A stretch of 64,000 nt of DNA from Catenulispora sp. GP43 (lineage in GTDB: Bacteria > Actinomycetota > Actinomycetes > Streptomycetales > Catenulisporaceae), in NCBI RefSeq assembly GCF_041260665.1, contig NZ_JBGCCT010000003.1, forward strand, positions 186,001 to 250,000, in the 5' to 3' direction. Position numbers and translations under genes: made by a program. Positions 18,187 to 30,418 of the stretch are shown here, piece after piece (position 1 is the stretch's first letter; every line of letters starts with the position of its first letter). A model generated the notes under the pieces. It was not told the origin of the DNA and did not search any database. It saw only the letters and a program-made list of their open reading frames with translations.

Positions 18187-18687
18187 GTGGACCAGGCGAT
18201 CAGGGACCAGCAGTTCACGGAGTTCGCGGTGGCGCGGGCCGAGAGGCTCCGGCGCACCGCGTATCTGATGTGCGGGGACTGGCACCGCGCGCAGGACCTC
18301 ACACAGATCGCGCTGGCGAAGACCTACGCGGCCTGGCACCGGATCCACGGTGACGGGGCCGTCGAGGCCTACGTGCGGCAGATCATCGTGCGCGAGTTCC
18401 TGAGCCAGCAGCGGCGCCGCAGCTGGCACGAGCGGCCGTCGCGGGACCTGCCGGAGCAGGCCCTGGACGGCGGCCAGGACCAGGCCGACCTGCGCCTGTC
18501 GCTGCTGGCCGCGCTGGCGCGGCTCACCCCGAAGCGGCGCGCCGTCGTCGTCCTGCGGTACTGGGAGGACCGCAGTGTCGAGGAAACGGCGTCCGTTCTG
18601 CGCATGAGTCGCTCCGCGGTGAAGTCCGCGAGCCTGCGCGCCCTGGCCGACCTGAGGGTCCTACTCGGCGAGGACCTGCCGGTGTGA
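18187..18687 (+). CDS. SigE-family ECF RNA polymerase sigma factor
   Basis: A 166-residue ECF sigma factor. Region 2 is LRRTAYLMCGDWHRAQDLTQIALAKTYAAW, in which the CGDWHRAQDL pattern marks the Streptomyces-type SigE family. Region 4 is ALARLTPKRRAVVVLRYWEDRSVEETASVLRMSRSAVKS, the -35-binding helix-turn-helix. Start GTG 18187 lies just beyond the terminator of ppx; an earlier in-frame GTG at 18139 is inside that hairpin. No zinc-containing anti-sigma factor is seen, but a membrane-anchored protein is encoded 43 bp downstream and may be its regulator. Confidence 0.88.
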   Translation: MDQAIRDQQFTEFAVARAERLRRTAYLMCGDWHRAQDLTQIALAKTYAAWHRIHGDGAVEAYVRQIIVREFLSQQRRRSWHERPSRDLPEQALDGGQDQADLRLSLLAALARLTPKRRAVVVLRYWEDRSVEETASVLRMSRSAVKSASLRALADLRVLLGEDLPV

Positions 18688-18730
18688 GAGCCCCGCGGCC
18701 ATTTTCCGTGGACGTGATTGGAGAATCCTC

Positions 18731-19702
<972 letters not shown>

Positions 19703-19745
19703 TGCGCGCCATTTCCCGCTGATCCCCCGCGGGAACTCTCCCATG

Positions 19746-19776
19746 GCGCCGCTCGTATTCACGGGCGGCGCTATTC
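19746..19776 (+). terminator. Stem-loop after the membrane-anchored protein gene
   Basis: GCGCCGC at 19746-19752 pairs with GCGGCGC at 19765-19771 across a 12-nt loop, followed by TATTC. It lies 44 bp after the stop codon and before the ndh promoter region. Confidence 0.55.
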
Positions 19777-20017
19777 TTCTACACATCGTCGAATGTGTCT
19801 CACTACCTGACACTGTGTCGGGATAGCTGTAATGTTGCTCACAGTGTGACCAGCGTCACCAGCGCATCTGATGCCAAACGCGCACAAATCTTCCCGCCGA
19901 CATCAGCTGTTAACTCGCGCCGCACAGGGCACTGTCTGAACCTCTCTACGCTTGAGAAGTAAGAAGATCGAGCGTCGAGAAGGCGGCCTTGGACTAGGCG
20001 GCGGAGGCGAGCATCAA
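19777..20017 (+). promoter_or_regulatory. Promoter region of the NDH-2 gene
   Basis: This 240-bp region holds no gene and is clearly less GC-rich than its surroundings, as a promoter region would be. It contains the Rex-like site noted separately and the upstream half of the overlapping palindrome TCACAGTGTGA. No unambiguous -35/-10 pair was found. The ribosome site GGAGG at 20003-20007 precedes GTG 20018. Confidence 0.5.
19845..19860. promoter_or_regulatory. Rex/CRP-like operator upstream of ndh
   Basis: TGTGACCAGCGTCACC fits TGTGA-N6-TCACA except for the last base. Rex, the NADH/NAD+ sensor of actinobacteria, binds sites of this form near respiratory genes; a CRP-type protein could also bind. 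The position about 160 bp upstream of the ndh start and the function of the gene favour redox control. Confidence 0.45.
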
Positions 20018-21355
20018 GTGGGTAAGGCGAGCGGGAACGGCAAGGCGATCCCTCGGATTCTGATCGTTGGCGGCGGCTACGTCGGGATGTACACGGCGCA
20101 CCGCATCCTCAAGAAGCTCGGCAAGGACGAAGCGCTGGTCACGGTCGTCGACCCGCGCTCGTACATGACCTACCAGCCGTTCCTGCCCGAAGCGGCGGCC
20201 GGCTCCCTGTCCCCGCGCCACGTCGTGGTGCCGCTGCGCTCGGTGCTCAAGCGCGCCGAGGTGCTCACCGCGCGGGTCACCGACATCGACCACGAGCGCA
20301 AGGTCGCCTCGATCGAGCCGATCGCCGGCGAGCCGTACGAGATCGAGTTCGACCAGGTGGTGATCGCGGTCGGCTCCATCGCGCGCACCCTGCCGATCCC
20401 GGGCCTGGCCGAGAACGGCATCGGCTTCAAGCAGATCGAAGAGGCCATAGCGCTGCGCAACCACGTCCTGGGCCAGATGGACATCGCGGCCACCACCAAG
20501 GACGAGAAGATCCGCCGCCGCGCGCTCACCTTCGTCTTCATCGGCGGCGGCTTCGCCGGCATCGAGGCGATCGCCGAGCTGGAGGACATGGCCCGCGACG
20601 CGTGCAAGATCTACCCGAACATCCGCCCGGAGGACATGCGCTGGGTGATGGTCGAGGGCTCCGGGCGCATCCTGCCCGAGGTGCGGCCGGCGCTGGGCGA
20701 GTACACGGTCCACGAGCTGGAGAAGCGCGGCATCCAGGTCAAGCTGAACACCTTCCTGGAGTCCTGCGTCAACCGCCGCGTGCAGCTGTCCGACGGCACC
20801 AAGATGGTCGCCTCCACCATCGTCTGGACCGCCGGCGTGAAGCCGAACCCGGTGGTGCAGAAGTTCGGCGTCCCGCTGGGCGAACGCGGCCATGTCAAGG
20901 CCAACCCGACCCTGCAGGTCGAGGGCTTCGCCAACGTCTGGGCCGCCGGCGACGGCGCGCAGGTCCCGGACCTGGCCAACCCCGGCAAGTGGTGCTCCCC
21001 CTCGGCCCAGCACGCGGTGCGCCAGGCCAAGCAGCTGGCCGACAACGTGGTGGCGGCCGTCCGCGGCTTCGAGCCCCGCGAGTACAAGCACAAGCACGTC
21101 GGCTCGGTGGCCTCGCTGGGCCTGCACAAGGGCGTCGCCGACGTCTACAACATCCGGCTGCGCGGCTGGCCGGCCTGGTTCATGCACCGCACCTACCACA
21201 TGAGCCGGGTCCCCACCTTCAACCGCAAGATCCGCGTCATCGCCGACTGGACGCTGGCCCTGTTCTTCCGCCGCGAGGCCGTCGGCCTGGGCTCCATCGA
21301 GCGTCCGCGCGACGAGTTCGCCGAGGCCGCGGGGGAGCAGCGCAAGGCCGCGTAG
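20018..21355 (+). CDS. ndh: Type II NADH dehydrogenase (NDH-2)
   Basis: A 445-residue single-subunit flavoprotein that passes electrons from NADH to menaquinone without pumping protons. The FAD-binding motif RILIVGGGYVGMYTAH is near residue 15 and the NADH-binding motif FVFIGGGFAGIEAIAEL near 175; the second FAD motif VWAAGDGAQVPDL and the quinone-site region CSPSAQHAVRQAKQLADN follow. The C-terminal part ends in basic, amphipathic sequence (WFMHRTYHMSRVPTFNRKIRVI) fitting peripheral membrane attachment. GTG 20018 is chosen because of GGAGG ten bases upstream; the open frame begins at TTG 19952 but that part is low-complexity. It is followed by a terminator. Confidence 0.93.
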   Translation: MGKASGNGKAIPRILIVGGGYVGMYTAHRILKKLGKDEALVTVVDPRSYMTYQPFLPEAAAGSLSPRHVVVPLRSVLKRAEVLTARVTDIDHERKVASIEPIAGEPYEIEFDQVVIAVGSIARTLPIPGLAENGIGFKQIEEAIALRNHVLGQMDIAATTKDEKIRRRALTFVFIGGGFAGIEAIAELEDMARDACKIYPNIRPEDMRWVMVEGSGRILPEVRPALGEYTVHELEKRGIQVKLNTFLESCVNRRVQLSDGTKMVASTIVWTAGVKPNPVVQKFGVPLGERGHVKANPTLQVEGFANVWAAGDGAQVPDLANPGKWCSPSAQHAVRQAKQLADNVVAAVRGFEPREYKHKHVGSVASLGLHKGVADVYNIRLRGWPAWFMHRTYHMSRVPTFNRKIRVIADWTLALFFRREAVGLGSIERPRDEFAEAAGEQRKAA

Positions 21356-21396
21356 GGCGGCAGTCGCTTTGGCTGTAGCTGTAGCTGTAGGGCCGG

Positions 21397-21430
21397 GCCC
21401 GTCGGAGCTTTCGCTCCGGCGGGCTTCGGC
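21397..21430 (+). terminator. Terminator after ndh
   Basis: GCCCGTCGGAG at 21397-21407 pairs with CTCCGGCGGGC at 21414-21424 (11 bp, one G-U) around a CTTTCG loop, followed by TTCGGCTTTC. It lies 42 bp after the ndh stop. Confidence 0.75.
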
Positions 21431-21489
21431 TTTCTCGCACGCGAGAGGATCCTTCGCATCGCGAACCTCCCAGCGGTACCCTCGCTCCC

Positions 21490-22254
21490 GTGAGCAGGGA
21501 ACCCGAACCCCGCCTCGACCCCCCGACCACCGCGCTCTCAGCTCCCGTGATCGGCGCGGTCCTGTTGGCGCACGGCGGCAAAGAGATCTCGCACCAGGCG
21601 CCCCATCGGCGGGGCGGCCCGGTGACGCGGATGCGGATGATCGCGCGGGCCGTGGCGCCGCGCCTGGCCGGCCACGGCATCGCGGTGCACACCATGTGCT
21701 TCCGCTATCAGGGTTGGAACGGCGACGAGCGGGCACCAGTGGCCGATGTGCACTGGGCTGCCGCTCGGCTGGCCGAGCAGTACGGCGACGTGCCGCTGCT
21801 GCTCGGCGGCCACTCGCTCGGCGGTCGCGCCGTGGTCAACGCCGCCGACGCGCCGGGGGTGGCCGGGGTGCTGGGCCTGGCGCCGTGGCTGCCGGGCGAG
21901 GAGCCGACCGCGCAGTTGGCCGGGCGCCGCCTGCTGCTGGCGCACGGGACGCGGGACCACGTCACCTCGCCGCGCTCCTCCTTCGAGTACGCCGCGCGCG
22001 CCCGCGCCGAGGGGCACGACGTAGCGCGGATCGTGCTGCCGGGCTCCGGACACACCCTGCTCTCCCGCGCCCGGGATTGGAATCGGCTCGTCCTGGCGTT
22101 CAGCCATACGTGTCTTCTCGATCACCACGGTGCGGCGGACCCGGCCGGGGCGCGCCCGCCCCGCTACACCGACGTGATCGCCGAGGCGTTCAAAGCGGCC
22201 GCCCCCGAGGGCTTACAACGAGTCCTGACCACGGCCGGGCGGGTCCGCGCCTAA
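21490..22254 (+). CDS. Alpha/beta-hydrolase-fold protein (dienelactone-hydrolase-like)
   Basis: A 254-residue hydrolase. The early strand AVLLAHGGKEISHQAP, the nucleophile elbow LLLGGHSLGGRAVVNAA (serine in GHSLGG), the acid-loop region LLLAHGTRDHVTSP and the late histidine in VLPGSGHTLL form a complete Ser-Asp-His set. It lacks a signal peptide. Position between ndh and cfa gives no clear role. GTG 21490 is the start. The substrate is unknown; small-ester hydrolases share these features. Confidence 0.82.
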   Translation: MSREPEPRLDPPTTALSAPVIGAVLLAHGGKEISHQAPHRRGGPVTRMRMIARAVAPRLAGHGIAVHTMCFRYQGWNGDERAPVADVHWAAARLAEQYGDVPLLLGGHSLGGRAVVNAADAPGVAGVLGLAPWLPGEEPTAQLAGRRLLLAHGTRDHVTSPRSSFEYAARARAEGHDVARIVLPGSGHTLLSRARDWNRLVLAFSHTCLLDHHGAADPAGARPPRYTDVIAEAFKAAAPEGLQRVLTTAGRVRA

Positions 22255-22318
22255 TGATCAAGAGCGTGTTACGTTACTGAAGGCGTCCAGTGACTGACCC
22301 GGATCTCGGAGTGGAACC

Positions 22319-23590
22319 ATGACCCACCCTGCCATCCCGCTGATCGACACCGACCGCTGGCCCGACCTCGCGCGGGTCCCGGACCGGCCGGTACGTGCCC
22401 GCATCGCCCGCCGCCTGTTCACCCACGCGCTGAGGGACGTCCCGGTGACCGTGGTGGCGCCCAACGGCCTCGCGCTGGCCGGCGCGGGCGTGCCCGGCGG
22501 CGGCGGACCCGTGCTGCGGGTGCGGCGGCCGGAGGAGTTCCTGAACCGGCTGGGCACCGACGGCCTGATCGGGTTCGGCGAGTCCTACCAGACCGGCGCG
22601 TGGGACACCGAGACCGGCGACGAGCTGGTGGCGCTGCTGACCGAGCTGGCCGCCCGGCTGGAGGACCTGGTCCCCAGGCCGCTGCAGCGGCTGCGCAACC
22701 TGGCGGCCCACCACATGCCCCGCGAACAGGACGGGGACCGGCACGGCGCGCGGCACAACGCGCATGCCCACTACGACCTGTCGAACGACATGTTCGAGGC
22801 CTTCCTGGACCCGTCCATGACCTACTCCTCGGCGCTGTTCGACCCGGTCGCCGACGCCGACGGCCCCGGCGACCTGCACGCCGCCCAGCTGCGCAAGATC
22901 GACGCGATGCTCGACGCGGCCGGCGTCCGCAAGGGCACCCGGCTGCTGGAGATCGGCTCCGGCTGGGGCGCGCTGGCGATCAAGGCGGCCGGCGAGCGCG
23001 GCGCCATGGTACTCACCGTGACCCTGTCGGAGGAGCAGCAGGAGCTGGCCCGCAAGCGTGTCGCCGCGGCCGGCCTGGCGGACCGCGTCGAGGTCCGGCT
23101 GGCCGACTACCGCGAGGTGGCCGAGGAACGGCCGTTCGACGCCGTGGTCTCGGTGGAGATGATCGAGGCGGTCGGCCGCCGCTACCTGCCGGACTACTTC
23201 CAGGCCATCGAGCGCAACCTGGCCCCCGGCGGCCGGGTGGCCGTCCAGGCCATCACCATGGCCCACCACCGCATGCTCGCCACCCAGGACTCGTACTCCT
23301 GGATCCACAAGTACATCTTCCCCGGCGGCCTCATCCCCTCGATCCCCGAGCTCGACTTCGCCGCCGGCACGGCCGGCCTGCGGCTGGCCGCGCGCCGCGA
23401 CTTCGGCCTCGACTACGCCCGCACCCTGCGGATCTGGCGCCACCGCTTCGAGGAGAACTGGCCGCACGTCGCCGCGCACGGCTTCGACGAGGTCTTCCGC
23501 CGCACCTGGCGGTTCTACCTGGCCTACTGCGAGGCCGGCTTCGCCTCGGGCTACCTCGGCGTCTCGCAGCTCGCGTACACGAGGCGATGA
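22319..23590 (+). CDS. cfa: Cyclopropane-fatty-acyl-phospholipid synthase family methyltransferase
   Basis: A 423-residue SAM-dependent enzyme that converts cis double bonds of membrane phospholipids to cyclopropane rings or adds methyl groups to them. The N-terminal domain (1-130) is the lipid-binding cap, with GLIGFGESYQTGAW. The catalytic domain begins with the family signature AHYDLSNDMFEAFLDPSMTYSSA, contains the SAM loop LLEIGSGWGALAIKAA, and VSVEMIEAVGRRYLPDYF and QDSYSWIHKYIFPGG of the active site. A desaturase that could supply substrate double bonds is in the same window at 1.5 kb. The stop codon overlaps the start of a 52-codon ORF (ATGA). Confidence 0.92.
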   Translation: MTHPAIPLIDTDRWPDLARVPDRPVRARIARRLFTHALRDVPVTVVAPNGLALAGAGVPGGGGPVLRVRRPEEFLNRLGTDGLIGFGESYQTGAWDTETGDELVALLTELAARLEDLVPRPLQRLRNLAAHHMPREQDGDRHGARHNAHAHYDLSNDMFEAFLDPSMTYSSALFDPVADADGPGDLHAAQLRKIDAMLDAAGVRKGTRLLEIGSGWGALAIKAAGERGAMVLTVTLSEEQQELARKRVAAAGLADRVEVRLADYREVAEERPFDAVVSVEMIEAVGRRYLPDYFQAIERNLAPGGRVAVQAITMAHHRMLATQDSYSWIHKYIFPGGLIPSIPELDFAAGTAGLRLAARRDFGLDYARTLRIWRHRFEENWPHVAAHGFDEVFRRTWRFYLAYCEAGFASGYLGVSQLAYTRR

Positions 23591-23745
23591 CCGGGGCAAC
23601 CCCGCAGCGCCGGTGGTCCCGGTCCAACAACTGGACCGCCAAGGGCCCGGACTCGATGGCCGGTCCCGCCGTGCAGCACGGTCCGTGGGACGAGACCCCG
23701 CTCGCGCTGCTCCTGACCTGGCCGGACATCAAGGGCCTGCCGTAG
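23587..23745 (+). CDS. Small ORF of 52 codons translationally coupled to cfa
   Basis: The ATG overlaps the cfa stop codon as ATGA, the same coupling seen in several other operons of this window. The product is 52 residues, slightly basic at the N-terminus, with four tryptophans (positions 10, 16, 34, 45) and no membrane helix. It begins MTGATPQRRWSRSNNW and ends LLLTWPDIKGLP. A terminator follows 57 bp after the stop, so it would be inside the cfa transcript. No family was recognised. It could be a chance frame, but its coupling and unusual composition argue for translation. Confidence 0.5.
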   Translation: MTGATPQRRWSRSNNWTAKGPDSMAGPAVQHGPWDETPLALLLTWPDIKGLP

Positions 23746-23801
23746 ATACAACCAGCCGGCCGGTATAGGGCGTCATTACAGGTAGGCCGTCCCAGGCCGA
23801 C

Positions 23802-23841
23802 GCGGTCCCGAGCGGTCCCCCCAGCTCGGGACCGCACCTTT
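23802..23841. terminator. Strong stem-loop between converging cfa and SpoIIE-phosphatase genes
   Basis: GCGGTCCCGAGC at 23802-23813 pairs perfectly with GCTCGGGACCGC at 23824-23835 (12 bp) around a 10-nt loop, followed by ACCTTTGTG on the plus strand. It can end transcripts from either side, but the T-containing tail serves the cfa side. Confidence 0.85.
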
Positions 23842-23878
23842 GTGTCACTTGCATCGCCGCATAATCGCCCGCGGCGTC

Positions 23879-25216
23879 TCAGCCCTTGGAGGCCCGCAGC
23901 GCCAAAAGCGCCAGGTCGTCCCGGGTCCCGGAGGCCCCGAAGTCCGCGACCGCCTGCCGCACCCGTGCCACCACGCCCGGCGCGGTCATGCCCGAGCAGC
24001 CGGACAGCGCCGCGGCCACGCCCTCGTCGCCGAGCATCTGCCGGCCGTTGCGGCGCTCGCTCGCGCCGTCGGTGTAGACCAGCAGGACCTCGCCGGCCGC
24101 CAGTTCCACGTCCTCGGCATACAGCGTCGGGTCCGGCAGGACCCCGAGCAGCGGCTGCGGGTTCGCGGCGGCGCGCACGCTGCCGTCCTGGCGCAGGATC
24201 AGCGGCAGCGGATGGCCGGCGCAGACCATCACCAGCTGCGCCGAGCCGTCGGGGCGGGGTTCGACCTCGCCGTACAGCAGGGTGATGAACCGGCCCGCGT
24301 CGCCGGCGAGTTCGCCCTCTTCCAGCACCGCCTGGTTGAGCCGCTCGACCACCGAGACCGGGGAGCGGCCCTCGCGGGCCAGCAGGCGCAGCGAGTGGCG
24401 GGCCAGCCCGGTCAGGGCGGCGGCCTCCGGGCCGGTGCCGCAGACGTCGCCGACCGCGAAACCCCAGACCTTCCGGCTGATCGGGAACACGTCGTAGAAG
24501 TCCCCTCCGACGTGCACACCGTCGCTGTTGGAGGCGGCCTCGTAGACCACGCCGATGTCCAGGCCCTCCACCGTGGGCAGCGTGGGCGGCAGCAGCGAGC
24601 GTTGCAGGCCCCGGACGATCTCCAGCTGCTCGGCGTACTGCCGCGCGTTGTCCAGCGCCCCGGCGATCCGCGCGGCCAGCTCCATCGCCAGCGGCACCAC
24701 GGGCCCGGCGAAGCCGCGCTTGCCCGGGCCGCCCAGGACCAGGGTGCCCAGCGACACGCCGCGGGCGATCAGCGGGATCGGCAGCGCCTGGCCGTACGGC
24801 GAGGCGACCGGGACCGGCCACTGGCCGTATCCGGATCCGGATCCGGGAACGTGACCATCCTCACCCGTCGGCGGCCGCCAGTCGGCCAGGGCCGCGGCCA
24901 GGGCGTCCAGCCTGCGCTCCTCCCGGTGCCAGACGTGTTCCGGCGCCCCGTGAGATGACACGTTCGAGTGATCTGTACCTGAATTTAAACCTGTCCCCGA
25001 ATATAGACCTGTCCCAGAATGCGGACCGGCGGCCGGATAGAGTGCGACCCAGTCGGCCAGCCTCGGCACGACGAGCTGGGCGGCCAGGGCCGCCAGGCGG
25101 CGCCGGTCCAGGGTGCCGGCCAGGAGTTCGCCGGCCTGGGAAAGCAGGGTCAGCCGGACCGCTTCTTCGGGGCGGTCTCGGGGAAGGGGGGTACGGGGGG
25201 TGCGAGGGGCCATCAC
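23879..25216 (-). CDS. GAF-like domain / SpoIIE-type PP2C serine phosphatase
   Basis: A 445-residue protein phosphatase of the RsbU/SpoIIE type, which usually acts on anti-anti-sigma factors in partner-switching pathways. The N-terminal half (about 15-190) is a GAF-like sensory domain interrupted by a low-complexity insert (SGTGLYSGTGLNSGT at 67-81, then GSGSGYGQW near 125). The catalytic domain has GLQRSLLPPTLPTVEGLDIG, the metal-binding VGGDFYDVFPI, VGDVCGTGPEAAALTGLARH, and the C-terminal ASGTRDDLALLALR. GTG 25216 and ATG 25213 are both possible starts. No STAS or anti-sigma kinase gene is adjacent; it is divergent from the poly-HAMP kinase, which suggests a shared signalling unit. Confidence 0.9.
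   Translation of the reverse strand: MMAPRTPRTPLPRDRPEEAVRLTLLSQAGELLAGTLDRRRLAALAAQLVVPRLADWVALYPAAGPHSGTGLYSGTGLNSGTDHSNVSSHGAPEHVWHREERRLDALAAALADWRPPTGEDGHVPGSGSGYGQWPVPVASPYGQALPIPLIARGVSLGTLVLGGPGKRGFAGPVVPLAMELAARIAGALDNARQYAEQLEIVRGLQRSLLPPTLPTVEGLDIGVVYEAASNSDGVHVGGDFYDVFPISRKVWGFAVGDVCGTGPEAAALTGLARHSLRLLAREGRSPVSVVERLNQAVLEEGELAGDAGRFITLLYGEVEPRPDGSAQLVMVCAGHPLPLILRQDGSVRAAANPQPLLGVLPDPTLYAEDVELAAGEVLLVYTDGASERRNGRQMLGDEGVAAALSGCSGMTAPGVVARVRQAVADFGASGTRDDLALLALRASKG
24971..25020. repeat. AT-rich 18-bp tandem repeat in the SpoIIE-phosphatase gene
   Basis: Three units with period 18 share the core ACCTGTCCCNGAAT (plus strand), at 24971, 24989 and 25007. They encode the repeated Ser-Gly-Thr-Gly-Leu element. 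The tract is strikingly AT-rich against the surrounding sequence. Confidence 0.75.
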
Positions 25217-25418
25217 GTTCGAGCCTAGCCCGGCCGGAGCTTGCGTGCGGGCTAATCGTATGGTTCATCCGTTTCCGCCCGGACGATCTGCGAGACTGTG
25301 ACAGACCGAGAGAACACCGGGCGGCGGCCGCCGTACGACGGGTGACTCCGAGAGCACTGAGAGTCGCCATCCGTCGTGCCCCAGCGCGGGACGCCGCCCA
25401 CGGCAAGGAGGCGCGGCG

Positions 25419-28783
<3,365 letters not shown>

Positions 28784-28787
<4 letters not shown>

Positions 28788-29407
28788 ACGACGCGCACCG
28801 CGGCTCGGCACCCGCCGACGCCGCCGACATCAAGATCCTGCTGGTCGACGACCGCCCGGAGAACCTGCTGGCCCTGGAGTCGATCCTGGGCTCGCTGGGC
28901 CACGAGCTGGTCACCGCGTCCTCCGGCGAGCAGGCGCTGCGCGCCGTCCTGCGCGAGGACTTCGCGGTGATCCTGCTGGACATCCGCATGCCCGGCATGG
29001 ACGGCTTCGAGGTGGCCGCGCACGTCCGGCTGCGCGAACGCTCCCGCGACACCCCGATCATCTTCCTCACCGCGGCCGGCGACGGCCCGCACCAGACCCT
29101 GCGCGGCTACGCAGCCGGCGCCGCGGACTACCTGACCAAGCCCTTCGACCCCTGGGTCCTGCGGGCCAAGGTCGGCGTCTTCGCCGAGCTGCACCGCAAG
29201 AACCGCCAGCTGAAGGAGCAGGCGGAGATGCTGCGCGAGGCCGCCGGCGTCACCCCGCGGATGCTGGACGAGCTGTCGAACCGGCTCGGCGCTGTGGAGG
29301 GCACGCTGGCGCTGCTGATCGACCAGAACGGGCGCGAGGGACCGGTCGGGCGGCTGGAGCGGCGGGTCGTGCGGATGCGGGCGGCGCTGGACGCGGTGCG
29401 GATATAG
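28784..29407 (+). CDS. Response-regulator receiver protein with C-terminal coiled coil
   Basis: A 207-residue protein with a receiver domain at about 16-135: KILLVDDRPENLLALESIL, phosphoacceptor aspartate in AVILLDIRMPGMDGFEVAA, threonine in PIIFLTAAGD and lysine in YLTKPFDPWVL. The remaining 70 residues form a helical, probably coiled-coil tail (LHRKNRQLKEQAEMLREAAG to RMRAALDAVRI) and no DNA-binding domain is present. The GTGA overlap with the poly-HAMP kinase shows coupling, so it is very likely the phosphotransfer or output partner of that kinase. The output target is not visible. Confidence 0.9.
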
Positions 29408-29469
29408 TGCCGCGGCGGCGTGCGGTCGCGCGGCCTGTGCTCGATGCGGTTCCGGTTCCGGTTCCTGCC

Positions 29470-30381
29470 TTATGCCGCTTCCAGAATCAGGATCCCGCTC
29501 GCGATCGCCACCGCCGCGAAGATCCGATACCGCCCGAACGGCTCGCGCAGGAACACCGACCCCAGCGCGGCGCCGAAGATCACGCTGGTCTCCCGCAGTG
29601 CCGACACCGCAGCCAGCGCCCCACGCGTCTGCGCCCACAGCACCAGGCCGTAGGCGAACAGCGACAGCGCGCCCGCGATCACCCCGCGCACCACGTCGCC
29701 CCGACTCAGCTTCCTGAGCGTCGGAAGCACCCCCACCCCCTCGGGCGCCCGACCGCGCCGCACCATGATCGCCACACACGCGGCCGTCATCATCGTGCTC
29801 TCCGCGAGCATCATCCACGCCGTGTAGCCCGCGGCCGTCCCCGAATGCCGCACCGCGATACCGTCCGTGACCGTGTACGTCGCGATGGACAGCCCGGTCA
29901 TCGCCGCCCAGAACAGCGCCTTGCCCTGCGCACGCTTCGGCCGCCCCGCCGAGAAGACCAGCGTCGTCAGCCCGCCGCAGACCACTGCGATGCCCAGCGT
30001 CTGGTGCCGCGACATCGGATCGCCCAACAGCGTCGCGAAGACCGCCACCACTACCGGCGACAGCCCTCGCGCCAGCGGGTAGACCTGGTTGAAGTCGCCG
30101 ATCTCGAACGTCTTGATCAGCATCATGAAGTAGCCCACGTGCAACGCCGCCGAGACCAGCAACAGCGCCCACGACGCGCGATCCGGCGCCGGCAGCAGGA
30201 CCGCCCCGATCCCCGCCAGCACACCGCCGGAGAGCGTCATCAGCAACGACGCGGCCAGTTTGTCGGAGACGAACTTGAGGATCGCGTTCCAGCTCGCGTG
30301 CAGAAAGGCCGCGGACAGGACGACGGGTACGAGGATCCCGGGCGCACCGGCAGCGGAGGCCTCAGCGCTGAGCAGACTCAA
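29470..30381 (-). CDS. EamA/DMT-family transporter
   Basis: A 303-residue membrane protein with about ten hydrophobic helices arranged as two EamA repeats (first repeat from about 15-150, second from about 165-303). The first repeat includes ASWNAILKFVSDKLAASLLM and GDFNQVYPLARGLSPVVVA, the second AVSALRETSVIFGAALGSVFLREPFG, both typical of drug/metabolite transporters. The start is a TTG at 30381 with a GGGG-type ribosome site; no ATG occurs early. It lies 37 bp downstream of a LacI gene on the same strand. The substrate is unknown; proximity to sugar-type catabolic genes suggests a related metabolite. Confidence 0.85.
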   Translation of the reverse strand: MSLLSAEASAAGAPGILVPVVLSAAFLHASWNAILKFVSDKLAASLLMTLSGGVLAGIGAVLLPAPDRASWALLLVSAALHVGYFMMLIKTFEIGDFNQVYPLARGLSPVVVAVFATLLGDPMSRHQTLGIAVVCGGLTTLVFSAGRPKRAQGKALFWAAMTGLSIATYTVTDGIAVRHSGTAAGYTAWMMLAESTMMTAACVAIMVRRGRAPEGVGVLPTLRKLSRGDVVRGVIAGALSLFAYGLVLWAQTRGALAAVSALRETSVIFGAALGSVFLREPFGRYRIFAAVAIASGILILEAA

Positions 30382-30418
30382 TTCCCCACCCCTATATATA
30401 CGTGTTCTGCGAATCGGC

